From JAXDBM01 sp964460245 (lineage in GTDB: Bacteria; Desulfobacterota; Syntrophia; Syntrophales; Fen-1087), in the NCBI GenBank assembly GCA_964460245.1, contig CAYWTL010000006.1, forward strand, positions 1-58,433: a stretch of 58,433 bases of DNA, given 5' to 3'. Of this stretch, positions 36,039 through 44,479 are shown one piece after another; position 1 is the stretch's first letter, and each line of letters begins with the position of its first letter. The notes beneath the pieces are model-generated. The model had not been told where the DNA came from. It worked only from the letters and a program-made list of their open reading frames with translations, and made no database searches. Made by a program: the position numbers and the translations under genes.

Positions 36039-37460
36039 CTATCCCCTCAAACCGAAATCTTCGATGACATCCCGGACTACATCTTCCATTTTCATTCTGC
36101 GGGATCCCTTGACCAGGACCCAGTCGCCTTTTTTCATGAAGGTCCGGAGCCCTTCCACGACCTCCCGGGACCTTTCATAGAATGAAACCCGATCCGCCGC
36201 CACGCCTCCGGCGATCGCTCCCCGCGCCGTCGCCCGGCAGTGGTCCCCCTTGAGAAATATTCGATCCACATCCGCACCGGCCATGAGACGGCCGATCCCG
36301 GCGTGCAGCTTCCCCGCCTGGTTTCCCAGTTCGAGCATGTCTCCCAGAACGACGACGCTGCGGCGCCTTCCCTTCAGGGCCTGCAGCGACTTCAGGGCCT
36401 CCCGCACGGATAGCGGATTGGCGTTGTAGGCGTCGTCGATCAGATAGGCCCCGTTCCGAAGGGCGTGAATTTCAAAGCGCCCGGAAAGGGGCTCGAAGGC
36501 CCCCAGCCCCCGGCAGATTGTGTCGAGATCCGCGCCGAAGGAAGCGGCTGCGGCCGCGGCTGCCAGCGCGTTGTACAGGTTGTGCTCGCCGGCCGCCCGC
36601 AGCTCAACCGTGCCGCGCGACCCGCCGATCTTCAGGGTGAAGGCCGTCCCCAGCATCCGCTTCTTCCGAATGTTCACGGCGGTGACATCGGCTTCGTGAC
36701 GCAACCCGAAAGTCACCCGCCTCCCTCGCCAGCGACCGCTCAAAAACCGCAGCGATGCGTCATCGGCATTCATCACGGCCGTCCCTCGCCCGGACATCTT
36801 TTGAAATAGGTCGCTTTTTTCCTGCCGGATCCGGTCGAGGGATTTCAATTTTTCCAGGTGGGCCGGACCGATGTTGGTGATCACGCCGATGTCCGGTCCC
36901 GCGATCCGGGTCAGCCGGCCGATCTCGCCCGGCCGGTTTGTCCCCAGCTCGATCACCGCCACATCATGCCGCCGGTTCAGCCGCAGCAGGGTCAGGGGCA
37001 GGCCGACCCGATTGTTGAAATTTCCCTCCGACTTGAGCACCTTCCCGGTCTGCTCCAGAATCGCCGCCGTCATCTCCTTGGTCGTCGTCTTCCCGGTGCT
37101 TCCGGTGATCGCAATAACCGGAACACCGAGCTTCCTTCGCCAGAACCGGGCAAGATCCCCCAGCGCCCGCAGCGTGTCCCGGACCCGGATCACCGGGACA
37201 TTCCGCGGCAGGAGATCCGCCTCCGCGCTCTCCTGAATGACCAGGCCGGCCGCCCCGGCCCCGACAGCTGCATCGGCGAAGTGATGCCCATCGAAATTTT
37301 CACCCTTCAGGCAGACGAAGAGGTTTCCCTTCGCAAGCCGGCGGGAATCCGTCGAAACGCCTCGAAAGACCGCATCCGCATGGCCGTTGCCCGCCAGGCG
37401 GCCCCTCGTGGCCAGCAGCGCCTCCGGAAGGGAGATGACGGTCGTCGCAGCGGCCTTCAA
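36039..37460 (-). CDS. murF: UDP-MurNAc-tripeptide D-Ala-D-Ala ligase
   Basis: 473 residues. ATP loop GSTGKTTTKEM, NIGPAHLEKL and DAYNANPLSVREAL are characteristic of MurF. The start is a TTG overlapping the murE stop (TTGA), with a GGAGG site 8 nt upstream. It adds D-Ala-D-Ala; the ddl enzyme that makes that dipeptide is not in this window. Confidence 0.95.
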   Translation of the reverse strand: MKAAATTVISLPEALLATRGRLAGNGHADAVFRGVSTDSRRLAKGNLFVCLKGENFDGHHFADAAVGAGAAGLVIQESAEADLLPRNVPVIRVRDTLRALGDLARFWRRKLGVPVIAITGSTGKTTTKEMTAAILEQTGKVLKSEGNFNNRVGLPLTLLRLNRRHDVAVIELGTNRPGEIGRLTRIAGPDIGVITNIGPAHLEKLKSLDRIRQEKSDLFQKMSGRGTAVMNADDASLRFLSGRWRGRRVTFGLRHEADVTAVNIRKKRMLGTAFTLKIGGSRGTVELRAAGEHNLYNALAAAAAAASFGADLDTICRGLGAFEPLSGRFEIHALRNGAYLIDDAYNANPLSVREALKSLQALKGRRRSVVVLGDMLELGNQAGKLHAGIGRLMAGADVDRIFLKGDHCRATARGAIAGGVAADRVSFYERSREVVEGLRTFMKKGDWVLVKGSRRMKMEDVVRDVIEDFGLRG

Positions 37461-38995
37461 CGGACATTCCTCCGCGACCGGCCGGCCAGAGCCGATCCGG
37501 CAACCAGCCGGTCATCGAAGGCAATGCGCCGGGTCCCCATGATCTGGTAATCCTCGTGCCCCTTGCCGGCAATCAGCACCATGTCCGAAGGGCCTGCGCA
37601 AGCGATGATCTTTTCGATGGCCGCGGCCCGGTCCGGAACGACGCTGTAGTGCCTGCCCGATGCGCTCCCCCCAAACTCGTCCGCGGGCACTTTTTGCATG
37701 ACTTCTGAAGGGATGCCGAATTCGATCTGGCGAATGATCGCCATCGGTTCCTCCGTGCGCGGATTGTCCGAGGTCAGAAGAAGCAGATCGCTCAGCTCCG
37801 CGGCCGCAAGGCCCATCTTGGGCCTCTTTCCGCGATCGCGGTCCCCTCCGCATCCGAAGAGCGTCAGGAGGCGGCCCCCTTTCTTGAACCCGGACAGCTC
37901 CACCAGGACCCGCTTCAGGGCGTCCTCGGTGTGGGCGTAGTCGACAAACACCTGGGGATCGCCCGGCCCCCCGATTTTTTCGAGCCGCCCGGGGACCTGC
38001 CTCATTGCGGCGATCCCCCGGCGGATTGCCTCGTCCGGAACGTCCAGCGCCGTCGCCGCCGCCACGGCCGCCAGTACATTGTAAAGGTTGAACCGGCCGA
38101 CGAGCGGCGAAGAGACCTGAAAACGGCCGGCTGCGGTTTCAACGGAGGCCTGAATGCCTCCCAGGGAGAGAACCACGTCGCGGGCCACCACGTCGCAGGG
38201 GCGGTCCACGCCGTAGCTCAGTGCGGGCAGGTCCACTTCCGCCAGCAGACGGCGCCCCCAGAGATCGTCCCCGTTGACGACCATCCGTCGCCCCGGATTT
38301 TTTTTCCCGGTCGGGAGAATATCATGGAAGAACCGCTTTTTAGCCGCGAAGTACCGGTCCATCGTCTTGTGGTAATCCAGGTGATCCTGCGTCAGATTGG
38401 TGAAGATCCCCAGATCGAATGCGCAGTCGTCCACCCGCCGCAGGTCCAGCGAATGCGACGAAACCTCCGCGACCACATGACTGACCCCGTCATCGGCCAT
38501 CTCCCGAAGGATCCGGTGCATCTCCAGGGACTCCGGCGTCGTATGGGGCGATGCCAGGATTTTCCCGCCGAAGCGGTAATTGACCGTTCCCAGGACCCCG
38601 GCTGACCAACCGGCCGCGGTGAAAATCGACTCCAGCAGATAAGTCACCGTAGTCTTGCCGTTGGTGCCGATGACGCCGACCAGGCAGAGCCGGGACGAGG
38701 GATCCCCGTAAAAATTTCTCCCGAGAATGCCGAGAGCCCGGCGGCTTTCGGACACCTGGACGGCGGTGATGCCCGGGACGGGGATGTAGGGCCTTTCATG
38801 AATGATCACGCGGGCTCCCCTTTGAATCGCCTCGGGAATGTAATCGTGACCATCGGCCACCAGCCCGGCGATTGCGACGAAGAGGCTGTTCTTGCCGCAT
38901 TGCCGCGAGTCATAGCAGACGCCGGAAACCGTGCCGGATAAATCGCCGGTGCACTTCAGGATCGAAACATTTTGGAGGAGCGTCGATAAATCCAC
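37457..38995 (-). CDS. murE: UDP-MurNAc-L-Ala-D-Glu:meso-diaminopimelate ligase
   Basis: 512 residues. ATP loop GTNGKTTVTYLLE, NLTQDHLDYH and the C-terminal motif SDNPRTEEP. The DNPR motif is that of enzymes adding meso-diaminopimelate rather than lysine, so the peptidoglycan should be of the Gram-negative DAP type. GTG start. It follows ftsI by 9 bp. Confidence 0.96.
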   Translation of the reverse strand: MDLSTLLQNVSILKCTGDLSGTVSGVCYDSRQCGKNSLFVAIAGLVADGHDYIPEAIQRGARVIIHERPYIPVPGITAVQVSESRRALGILGRNFYGDPSSRLCLVGVIGTNGKTTVTYLLESIFTAAGWSAGVLGTVNYRFGGKILASPHTTPESLEMHRILREMADDGVSHVVAEVSSHSLDLRRVDDCAFDLGIFTNLTQDHLDYHKTMDRYFAAKKRFFHDILPTGKKNPGRRMVVNGDDLWGRRLLAEVDLPALSYGVDRPCDVVARDVVLSLGGIQASVETAAGRFQVSSPLVGRFNLYNVLAAVAAATALDVPDEAIRRGIAAMRQVPGRLEKIGGPGDPQVFVDYAHTEDALKRVLVELSGFKKGGRLLTLFGCGGDRDRGKRPKMGLAAAELSDLLLLTSDNPRTEEPMAIIRQIEFGIPSEVMQKVPADEFGGSASGRHYSVVPDRAAAIEKIIACAGPSDMVLIAGKGHEDYQIMGTRRIAFDDRLVAGSALAGRSRRNVR

Positions 38996-39004
38996 CCGGT
39001 GACC

Positions 39005-41026
39005 TCAATTGCCGGTGCTGAAGGATACCCTGCAGTAGCGCCTCTCGCCCAGGGCGACCCCCGGAGCCGGGACCTGACTGACGGCCCAACCCGTCCCGCT
39101 GACGCCGATCTCGATGCCCTTTTCCTTCGCCTTTCTCATGGCATCCCGAATGGTCATTCCCCGGAAATCCGGCATGGATGCCTCTTCGGCAGCCGCCGCT
39201 TCCGCCTGCCCCACCCCGACGACCGCTGCCTCAGCCGGGCGAGGGACGAGATCGGCGCCGGCCGCAACGAGCCTGATCTTCACGTCCGGGCTGATTTTCT
39301 CCACTTCGGGCAGCGGGTTCTCCCGAATGTTCGTCTTGAAGCAGGTCAGGATCTGTTCCGCAATGTTTTTGAAGACGGGGGCCGAAGCGACGCCGCCCCA
39401 TTTGTCCCGCTGGGGCTCGTCCAGCATAACCAGGATCGCGACTTGCGGATCCTCCGCCGGGAAAAATCCCATGAAGGATGTCCGGACCCTTTCGGAAGAA
39501 TAGACCCGGCGGGCAGAATCGTATTTCTGGGAGGTCCCCGTCTTTCCGGCCACATTGACGCTCTCGATGCGCGCCTTCTTTCCGGTCCCGTCCGGGTCCC
39601 CCACCACGCTGGTCATGATCGCGGTCAGTCTTCGAGCGGTCCGTGGTGAAACGACCTGCCGGACGGGAGTGGGCGAATATTTTTTGATGACCTGACCCCG
39701 TCTGTCCACCAGTCCGCGCACGATGTAGGGCTTCATCAGGACGCCCTGGTTGGCGATGGCGGACAGGGCGGTGACGAGCTGGATTGCCGTAACCGAGATC
39801 CCCTGGCCGAAGGCGACCGTTGCCGCATCCACGCGCGTCCAGTTGCTGACCGGGCGGAGCAGGCCGCCAATTTCGCCGGGGAGATCGATCCCCGTCTTCG
39901 CGCCGAAGCCGAACTTCGTAATGTACTGGTAGAATTTTTCCTTGCCGAGGCGTTCGGAGATTTTGACCGATCCGATATTGCTGGAATATTTGATGATGTC
40001 GGAAAAGGCGAGATAGCCGTGCCGCTTGCGCTGGGCCTCGTGAATCACCCGGTCGGCAACCCGGTAGTGACCGTTTTCGCAGTAAAACTGTTCGGTTTCC
40101 TTGACGATTCCCTCTTCCAGGGCCGCCGCCGCGAGGAACGGTTTGAAGGTGGAACCAGGATCGAAGCAGTCCGTGATGACCTTGTTCTTGCCGACACCGG
40201 CGCCGGATTTGGAAAAAACGTTCGGGTCGAAGCCCATCTCATTGGCGAGTGCCAGAATCTCCCCGGTTTTCGGGTCCATGACGATGGCGATCCCGCCTTT
40301 GGCGCCCTTGGTCTGGACGGCCTCTTTCAGCTGAGACTCCACGAGGTGCTGAATGCGGTTGTCGATGGTCAGGATCAGGTTCGTGCTTTCCCGACGCGGT
40401 CCCTCCGCGGGTTCGACACGGGGATAAAGGCGCTTCCCCTTGGCATCCCGCGCCCAGGTCAGCTTTTCCGGCGCCCCCCGAAGGTCTTCATCATATCTCA
40501 GTTCGATTCCCTCCAGCCCCTTGGCATCCAGTCCGACAAAGCCGATCAGATGACCCGCCAACTCGCCGTTGGGATAGAAGCGCTTGGGCTCCTTGATGAG
40601 GAAGATGCCGTCCAGATCCGCTTTTTCGACCAGGGCGGCCTGATCCGGCGTAATTCTGCGCGCGATCCAGCAGAAGTTCCTGGATGCGGAAAACTTTTTC
40701 AGGATCGTTGCCCGGTCAATACGGAGAACGGAGGCGATCTTGCCGGCTGTTGCCTGAGGGTCCACAACCTTGGAGGGATCGGCACAGACCGAATCCGCCA
40801 TGACGCTGACGGCGAGTTTTTCCCCGTTGCGATCGAAGATGACGCCCCTTTCCGACTCGCTCTGCAGGGTCATGGTGTGCTGGCGTTCGGCGCGGGTCTT
40901 CAGATCCTGCCCTTTGAGCACCTGGATCTGAAAGGCCCGCGTGATGAGGGCGATGAACAGGACCAGGAAAAAAAGGAGCAGGCTGGCAAGTCGAAATTTC
41001 AACCATTTTTTGGCCTCGATGGTCAT
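39005..41026 (-). CDS. ftsI: septal peptidoglycan transpeptidase FtsI (PBP3) with PASTA domain
   Basis: 673 residues. One N-terminal membrane helix (about residues 12-33), a class B PBP dimerisation domain, and a transpeptidase domain with Ser292-Thr-Phe-Lys295 (GSTFKPF), the SSN motif and KTGTS. A C-terminal PASTA domain (about residues 615-673, PDFRGMTIRDAMRKAKEKGI) makes it the Spo VD/PBP2x-like longer form. It crosslinks septal wall with FtsW. It overlaps ftsL by 4 bp. Confidence 0.94.
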   Translation of the reverse strand: MTIEAKKWLKFRLASLLLFFLVLFIALITRAFQIQVLKGQDLKTRAERQHTMTLQSESERGVIFDRNGEKLAVSVMADSVCADPSKVVDPQATAGKIASVLRIDRATILKKFSASRNFCWIARRITPDQAALVEKADLDGIFLIKEPKRFYPNGELAGHLIGFVGLDAKGLEGIELRYDEDLRGAPEKLTWARDAKGKRLYPRVEPAEGPRRESTNLILTIDNRIQHLVESQLKEAVQTKGAKGGIAIVMDPKTGEILALANEMGFDPNVFSKSGAGVGKNKVITDCFDPGSTFKPFLAAAALEEGIVKETEQFYCENGHYRVADRVIHEAQRKRHGYLAFSDIIKYSSNIGSVKISERLGKEKFYQYITKFGFGAKTGIDLPGEIGGLLRPVSNWTRVDAATVAFGQGISVTAIQLVTALSAIANQGVLMKPYIVRGLVDRRGQVIKKYSPTPVRQVVSPRTARRLTAIMTSVVGDPDGTGKKARIESVNVAGKTGTSQKYDSARRVYSSERVRTSFMGFFPAEDPQVAILVMLDEPQRDKWGGVASAPVFKNIAEQILTCFKTNIRENPLPEVEKISPDVKIRLVAAGADLVPRPAEAAVVGVGQAEAAAAEEASMPDFRGMTIRDAMRKAKEKGIEIGVSGTGWAVSQVPAPGVALGERRYCRVSFSTGN

Positions 41027-41361
41027 TGCCCAACCTCCGAACCCTTGATGACAATCACCTGATCCCGCTCCGGATAGGACATGTGCAGGCTTTTTCTCGC
41101 GATGCTTTCGATGCGCTGCGGCGACTTCAGGGTCGCCAGTTCAAGCTTCAGCCGCCGCTGCTCCTCCATTAGATGTTCCTTGCGTGTCATCTCCTCGGCG
41201 AGCTGATACTCCAGTCTCGTCATCTGGATGTGCGACCACACGTAGGTGATCGCCACCGCCATCAGGACGAAGGCGACAAAGAGAAACACGGAGTACTTGA
41301 GCCGCGGCGCCGCTTTTTTCCCCTGATCGGCATCATTCGGTCTGTCCGTCGCCTCCGGCAT
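41023..41361 (-). CDS. ftsL: cell division protein FtsL
   Basis: 112 residues: a short basic cytoplasmic part, one membrane helix at about residues 24-43, and a periplasmic coiled coil (MTRLEYQLAEEMTRKEHLMEEQRRL) ending in the region that aligns with the FtsL family. The position between rsmH and ftsI is diagnostic. It bridges FtsQ and FtsI/FtsW. Confidence 0.88.
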   Translation of the reverse strand: MPEATDRPNDADQGKKAAPRLKYSVFLFVAFVLMAVAITYVWSHIQMTRLEYQLAEEMTRKEHLMEEQRRLKLELATLKSPQRIESIARKSLHMSYPERDQVIVIKGSEVGQ

Positions 41362-41364
41362 CGT

Positions 41365-42300
41365 TCAAAGTTTCTCCGCGATCCTCAGCTTGGCACTTCG
41401 CGCCCTGGGGTTTCTTTGATTCTCGCCGGCACCGGGACGGAGCGGCTTCGGGGTGAGGACCCGAAGTCTGGCTTCGCGCAGGCACCGGCACACCGGCATG
41501 TCCGGAGGACATTGGCATCTGCCTTCGCCGGATTGGAAGGCTTCCTTGACGATCCGGTCCTCCAGGGAATGAAAAGAGATGACCGAAAGCCTTCCCCCGC
41601 TGCGGAGTCGATCGATCGCCGCTTCGATAGCCTGGCGAAGGTTCGGTAATTCCTGATTGACGGCCATGCGAATCGCCTGGAAAGTCCGGGTCGCCGGGTG
41701 GATCTTTCCGTGAAAGCCCGGCCGACGCGCCGCCCGAATGACGACGTCGGCGAGTTCGGTAGTTGTCCGGATCGCCCCCGATACTCTTCTGGCCAAGATC
41801 GCCCTCGCGATTCTTCCGGCCATGGGTTCCTCGCCGTACTCCCGGATCAGTTGTCTCAATTCTTTTTCCGGAGACAGGTTGACCAGATCATGGGCGCTGT
41901 AGCGGCTGCCCCGATCCATGCGCATATCGAGCGGAGCATCCAACGAGAAGCTGAACCCCCTGTCCGCCGTGTCCAGTTGATGGGACGAAACCCCCAAGTC
42001 CAGGAGCACCCCGTCAACTTGGCCAATTTTCAGGTTGGTCAGGATGTTACCGATATCCGCAAAATTGCCCTTGACCAGAATTTTTCTCCGGCCAAAGGGT
42101 TGCAGGCTCTTTTCGGACGCAACGATGGCGTCGTCATCCCGGTCGATGCCGATCAGCAGGCCGTCAGGGGCGGAACGCTCCAGAATCGCCCGCGCATGGC
42201 CGCCGCCCCCCAGGGTTCCGTCCACGTAGATGCCGCCGCTCCTGCACCGCAGAGATTGAACAACCTCCTCGAGCATGACCGGCTCGTGAAAGGAACCCAT
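41365..42300 (-). CDS. rsmH: 16S rRNA (cytosine1402-N4)-methyltransferase
   Basis: 311 residues. Opening FHEPVMLEEVV, SAM site DGTLGGGGHA, LLDLGVSSHQLD and the C-terminal GGRLSVISFHSLEDRIVK are all standard for RsmH (MraW). It methylates C1402 in the decoding centre of 16S rRNA. It follows mraZ by 14 bp. Confidence 0.96.
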   Translation of the reverse strand: MGSFHEPVMLEEVVQSLRCRSGGIYVDGTLGGGGHARAILERSAPDGLLIGIDRDDDAIVASEKSLQPFGRRKILVKGNFADIGNILTNLKIGQVDGVLLDLGVSSHQLDTADRGFSFSLDAPLDMRMDRGSRYSAHDLVNLSPEKELRQLIREYGEEPMAGRIARAILARRVSGAIRTTTELADVVIRAARRPGFHGKIHPATRTFQAIRMAVNQELPNLRQAIEAAIDRLRSGGRLSVISFHSLEDRIVKEAFQSGEGRCQCPPDMPVCRCLREARLRVLTPKPLRPGAGENQRNPRARSAKLRIAEKL

Positions 42301-42314
42301 GCCATGGACCTTTC

Positions 42315-42761
42315 CTAAATGCCCAGATCGGCCATGTATTCACTGAACGTTTCAAGTTCGCCTTCCGCTTGTTTCATTTCGGCCTCGAAGCGTTCCTTGC
42401 TCCATATCTCGATGACCCGGATCATTCCGGCCAAAACGACGTCCTTCTCGAGGCCGGCAAACTCGCGGAGGTTCGGGGGAATGAGGACACGGCCCTGTCC
42501 GTCCAGCGCACAATCCACCGCACCGGACATGAAAAACCGCTGGAAAGCCCGGACTTCCTTCCTCAGGAGGGACTGGTGGCTGACTTTCTCTTCGATGATG
42601 CGCCATTCATCGTAGGGGAAAACCATCAGGTAGCCGTCCCAGTTCGTGATCACGAGGCGGCTGTCATACTTTTCGGCAAAGACCTCACGCAGCTTGGCCG
42701 GAAAGATGATTCTTCCCTTGTCATCGATCGTATGGTAGTATTGTCCACGAAAGACAGACAC
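42315..42761 (-). CDS. mraZ: transcriptional regulator MraZ
   Basis: 148 residues from the GTG at 42761, which follows GAGGAAC and gives the normal opening SVFRGQYYHTIDDKGRI. Two tandem SpoVT/AbrB-like halves are seen (DDKGRIIFPAKLRE and DGQGRVLIPPNLRE). MraZ binds direct repeats in its own promoter and represses the dcw cluster. A 24-codon in-frame extension upstream crosses the operator and is not coding. Confidence 0.95.
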   Translation of the reverse strand: MSVFRGQYYHTIDDKGRIIFPAKLREVFAEKYDSRLVITNWDGYLMVFPYDEWRIIEEKVSHQSLLRKEVRAFQRFFMSGAVDCALDGQGRVLIPPNLREFAGLEKDVVLAGMIRVIEIWSKERFEAEMKQAEGELETFSEYMADLGI

Positions 42762-42772
42762 GAAATGTTCCT

Positions 42773-42806
42773 CCACAATAAACCACTTTGCTCCACTTGC
42801 GGCCAC
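42773..42806 (-). promoter_or_regulatory. MraZ operator: four GTGG boxes at 10-bp spacing
   Basis: On the minus strand GTGG occurs at 42803-42806, 42793-42796, 42783-42786 and 42773-42776, each separated by exactly 6 bp (CCGCAA, AGCAAA, TTTATT). MraZ proteins are known to bind short G-rich direct repeats about 10 bp apart upstream of mraZ. The array runs from the end of the -10 element to the ribosome-binding site, so binding would block both start and elongation. Confidence 0.85.
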
Positions 42807-42833
42807 AATAATGAAGCACCGGGTTTTTGTCAA
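42805..42833 (-). promoter_or_regulatory. dcw cluster promoter upstream of mraZ
   Basis: Minus strand TTGACA (42828-42833), a 17-bp spacer and TATTGT (42805-42810). The start point would be near 42798, leaving a leader of about 37 nt that contains three of the four GTGG boxes. It lies directly after the mltG stop. Confidence 0.78.
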
Positions 42834-42842
42834 GGAAAAAAT

Positions 42843-43875
42843 CTAATCGTTTTGCCTTTTAATCTGATGTTTTAAGACAGCTTCGTTGTGGGCGATCAGG
42901 TTCGTTGAAAATTGGTGGGTTCCGTCGTTGTTGGAAACAAAATAGAGGTAGTTCACGGAGGCGGGATAGAGGGCGGCACGGAGCGAATCGATGCCGGGGT
43001 TGGCGATGGGGCTGGGCGGCAATCCCTTGATCCTGTAAGTGTTGTAGGGTGAATCATTGTCCAGTTGCCTTCTCGTCACCCTGCTGCTGTAGTTCCGAAG
43101 GTCGTAAACGGCGGTGGGATCGCTCTGCAGGCGCATTCCTTTCTTCAACCGGTTGTGGAAGACGCCGGAAACCAGTGTCTTTTCATCGCGGTAGCCGGTT
43201 TCCTTTCCGATCAGCGAGGCCAGCGTGACGAATTCATGGGTGCTCAGGCCGAGCGCCTGCGCACGCGCCAGCATCTCCGGGGTCACCTGTTTCCAGAACT
43301 GGCTCACCATGCTCCGGACGATCTCCCGGGTTGTCATCGCCCGGTTCAGGGCATAGGTGTCGGGGTACAGATAGCCTTCCGCGCTTGAGGCCGGAATCTT
43401 CAGCGATGTCAGAAACTGCCGGTCCGTCACAACATCGATGAAAATTTTCTCATCAACAAGCCGGTCGGCGGCCAGCCGCTCGGCGATCTGTTTCAGTGTG
43501 AAGTCCTCAGGAATGGTCACCCAGTAAGTTTTGATCTCCCCACGGACCAGTTTCCGGACGATCTCGGCGGGNNNNNNNNNNGTTCATTCCGCCATCCATC
43601 TCGTATTCGCCGGCCTTGATCGACCTCCGGGCGCCGTTGGCCATTGCCACGACATAAAACAGGAAACGGTTGTTCACCAGGCCCTGGCGATCCAGGATAT
43701 CCACGATCTGCCAGAAGCCGGCGCCCTTGGGAATATCGATCGTGGCGGTACGGTCGCGGTCGCCGACCGGAGTCTTCGCGTAAAACAGCAGCAGCGTCAG
43801 GCAGACCACCGCTACAAACGCCAAGAGCGCCGCCGAGGGCCTGATCCGCTTCATCATGGATGGCAGGACTTTCAT
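42843..43875 (-). CDS. mltG: endolytic murein transglycosylase MltG (interrupted by an assembly gap)
   Basis: The gene starts at the ATG at 43875, overlapping the ruvX stop. A membrane helix (about residues 11-30) and a LysM-like region (GAGFWQIVDILDRQGLV) precede GEYEMDGGMN, where the ten-N run (43572-43581) falls. After it come PAEIVRKLVRGE and the YceG domain with TLASLIGKETGY (catalytic Glu) and QSDPTAVYDL. Removing the ten N places MN directly before PAE in the same frame, giving about 340 residues, the normal MltG length. MltG cuts new glycan strands at the membrane. Confidence 0.88.
43572..43581. other. assembly gap of ten N inside mltG
   Basis: Ten undetermined bases. The left flank encodes PAEIV and the right flank GGMN on the minus strand; the flanks are in frame with each other only if the true gap length is zero or a multiple of three. 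The run is therefore a placeholder, not a true 10-base gap. Confidence 0.9.
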
Positions 43876-44321
43876 GATTGTCTTCCGCAATCCCCGTTCC
43901 GAGTCCCCGCCGGTCCGAGAGAATCCAGATATCCCTGAAGAATAATACCTGCGGCCAGCCGGTCGACAACCTTCTTTCGCTTTTCCCGGCGCACATGGGA
44001 CGCGGCCAGGATCTCCTCGGCCGTCCGGGTGGACAGGGCCTCGTCCCATTTCACGACGGGAAGGCGAAACCGCGCCTCCAGCCGGCGGGCAAAACGATTG
44101 ACTTTTTCACACTGGATGCCCTCCGTGCCGTCCAGCCGGATCGGGTAGCCCAGCACGATTTTTTCCACGCCATGAGCCGCGACAAGTCGCGCGATGGCCT
44201 CCATGTCGTCCCCCCGGTTTCTGCACTCGATCGTTGCCAGGGGCTGGGCGGTCAGGCCCAGCTCATCGGACAGTGCCACGCCGATCCTTCTGCTCCCATA
44301 ATCCAGTCCCATGATCCTCAT
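43872..44321 (-). CDS. ruvX: pre-16S rRNA nuclease / Holliday junction resolvase-like protein
   Basis: 149 residues, YqgF family. RNase H-like fold with MGLDYGSRRIGVALSD, IVLGYPIRLDG and KWDEALSTRTAEE followed by a KKVVDRLAAGIILQGYLD helix carrying the last acidic residue. The Escherichia coli homologue finishes the 5' end of 16S rRNA. It is the first gene of the ruvX-mltG pair, which runs into the dcw cluster. Confidence 0.92.
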   Translation of the reverse strand: MRIMGLDYGSRRIGVALSDELGLTAQPLATIECRNRGDDMEAIARLVAAHGVEKIVLGYPIRLDGTEGIQCEKVNRFARRLEARFRLPVVKWDEALSTRTAEEILAASHVRREKRKKVVDRLAAGIILQGYLDSLGPAGTRNGDCGRQS

Positions 44322-44479
44322 TGTCAGTCCTCGACGCCGAAGCGGGGCTTAATAAACCATGTTCCCGGCCAATTCAACACAATTTTTTTCGGGCGACATC
44401 CCATCGCGGCCTCGACATCCGGTTACGGGACGGTGTTTTTGCGGTTGAGAAAAGGCGGTGACTTTGTTAATTGGCAGAC

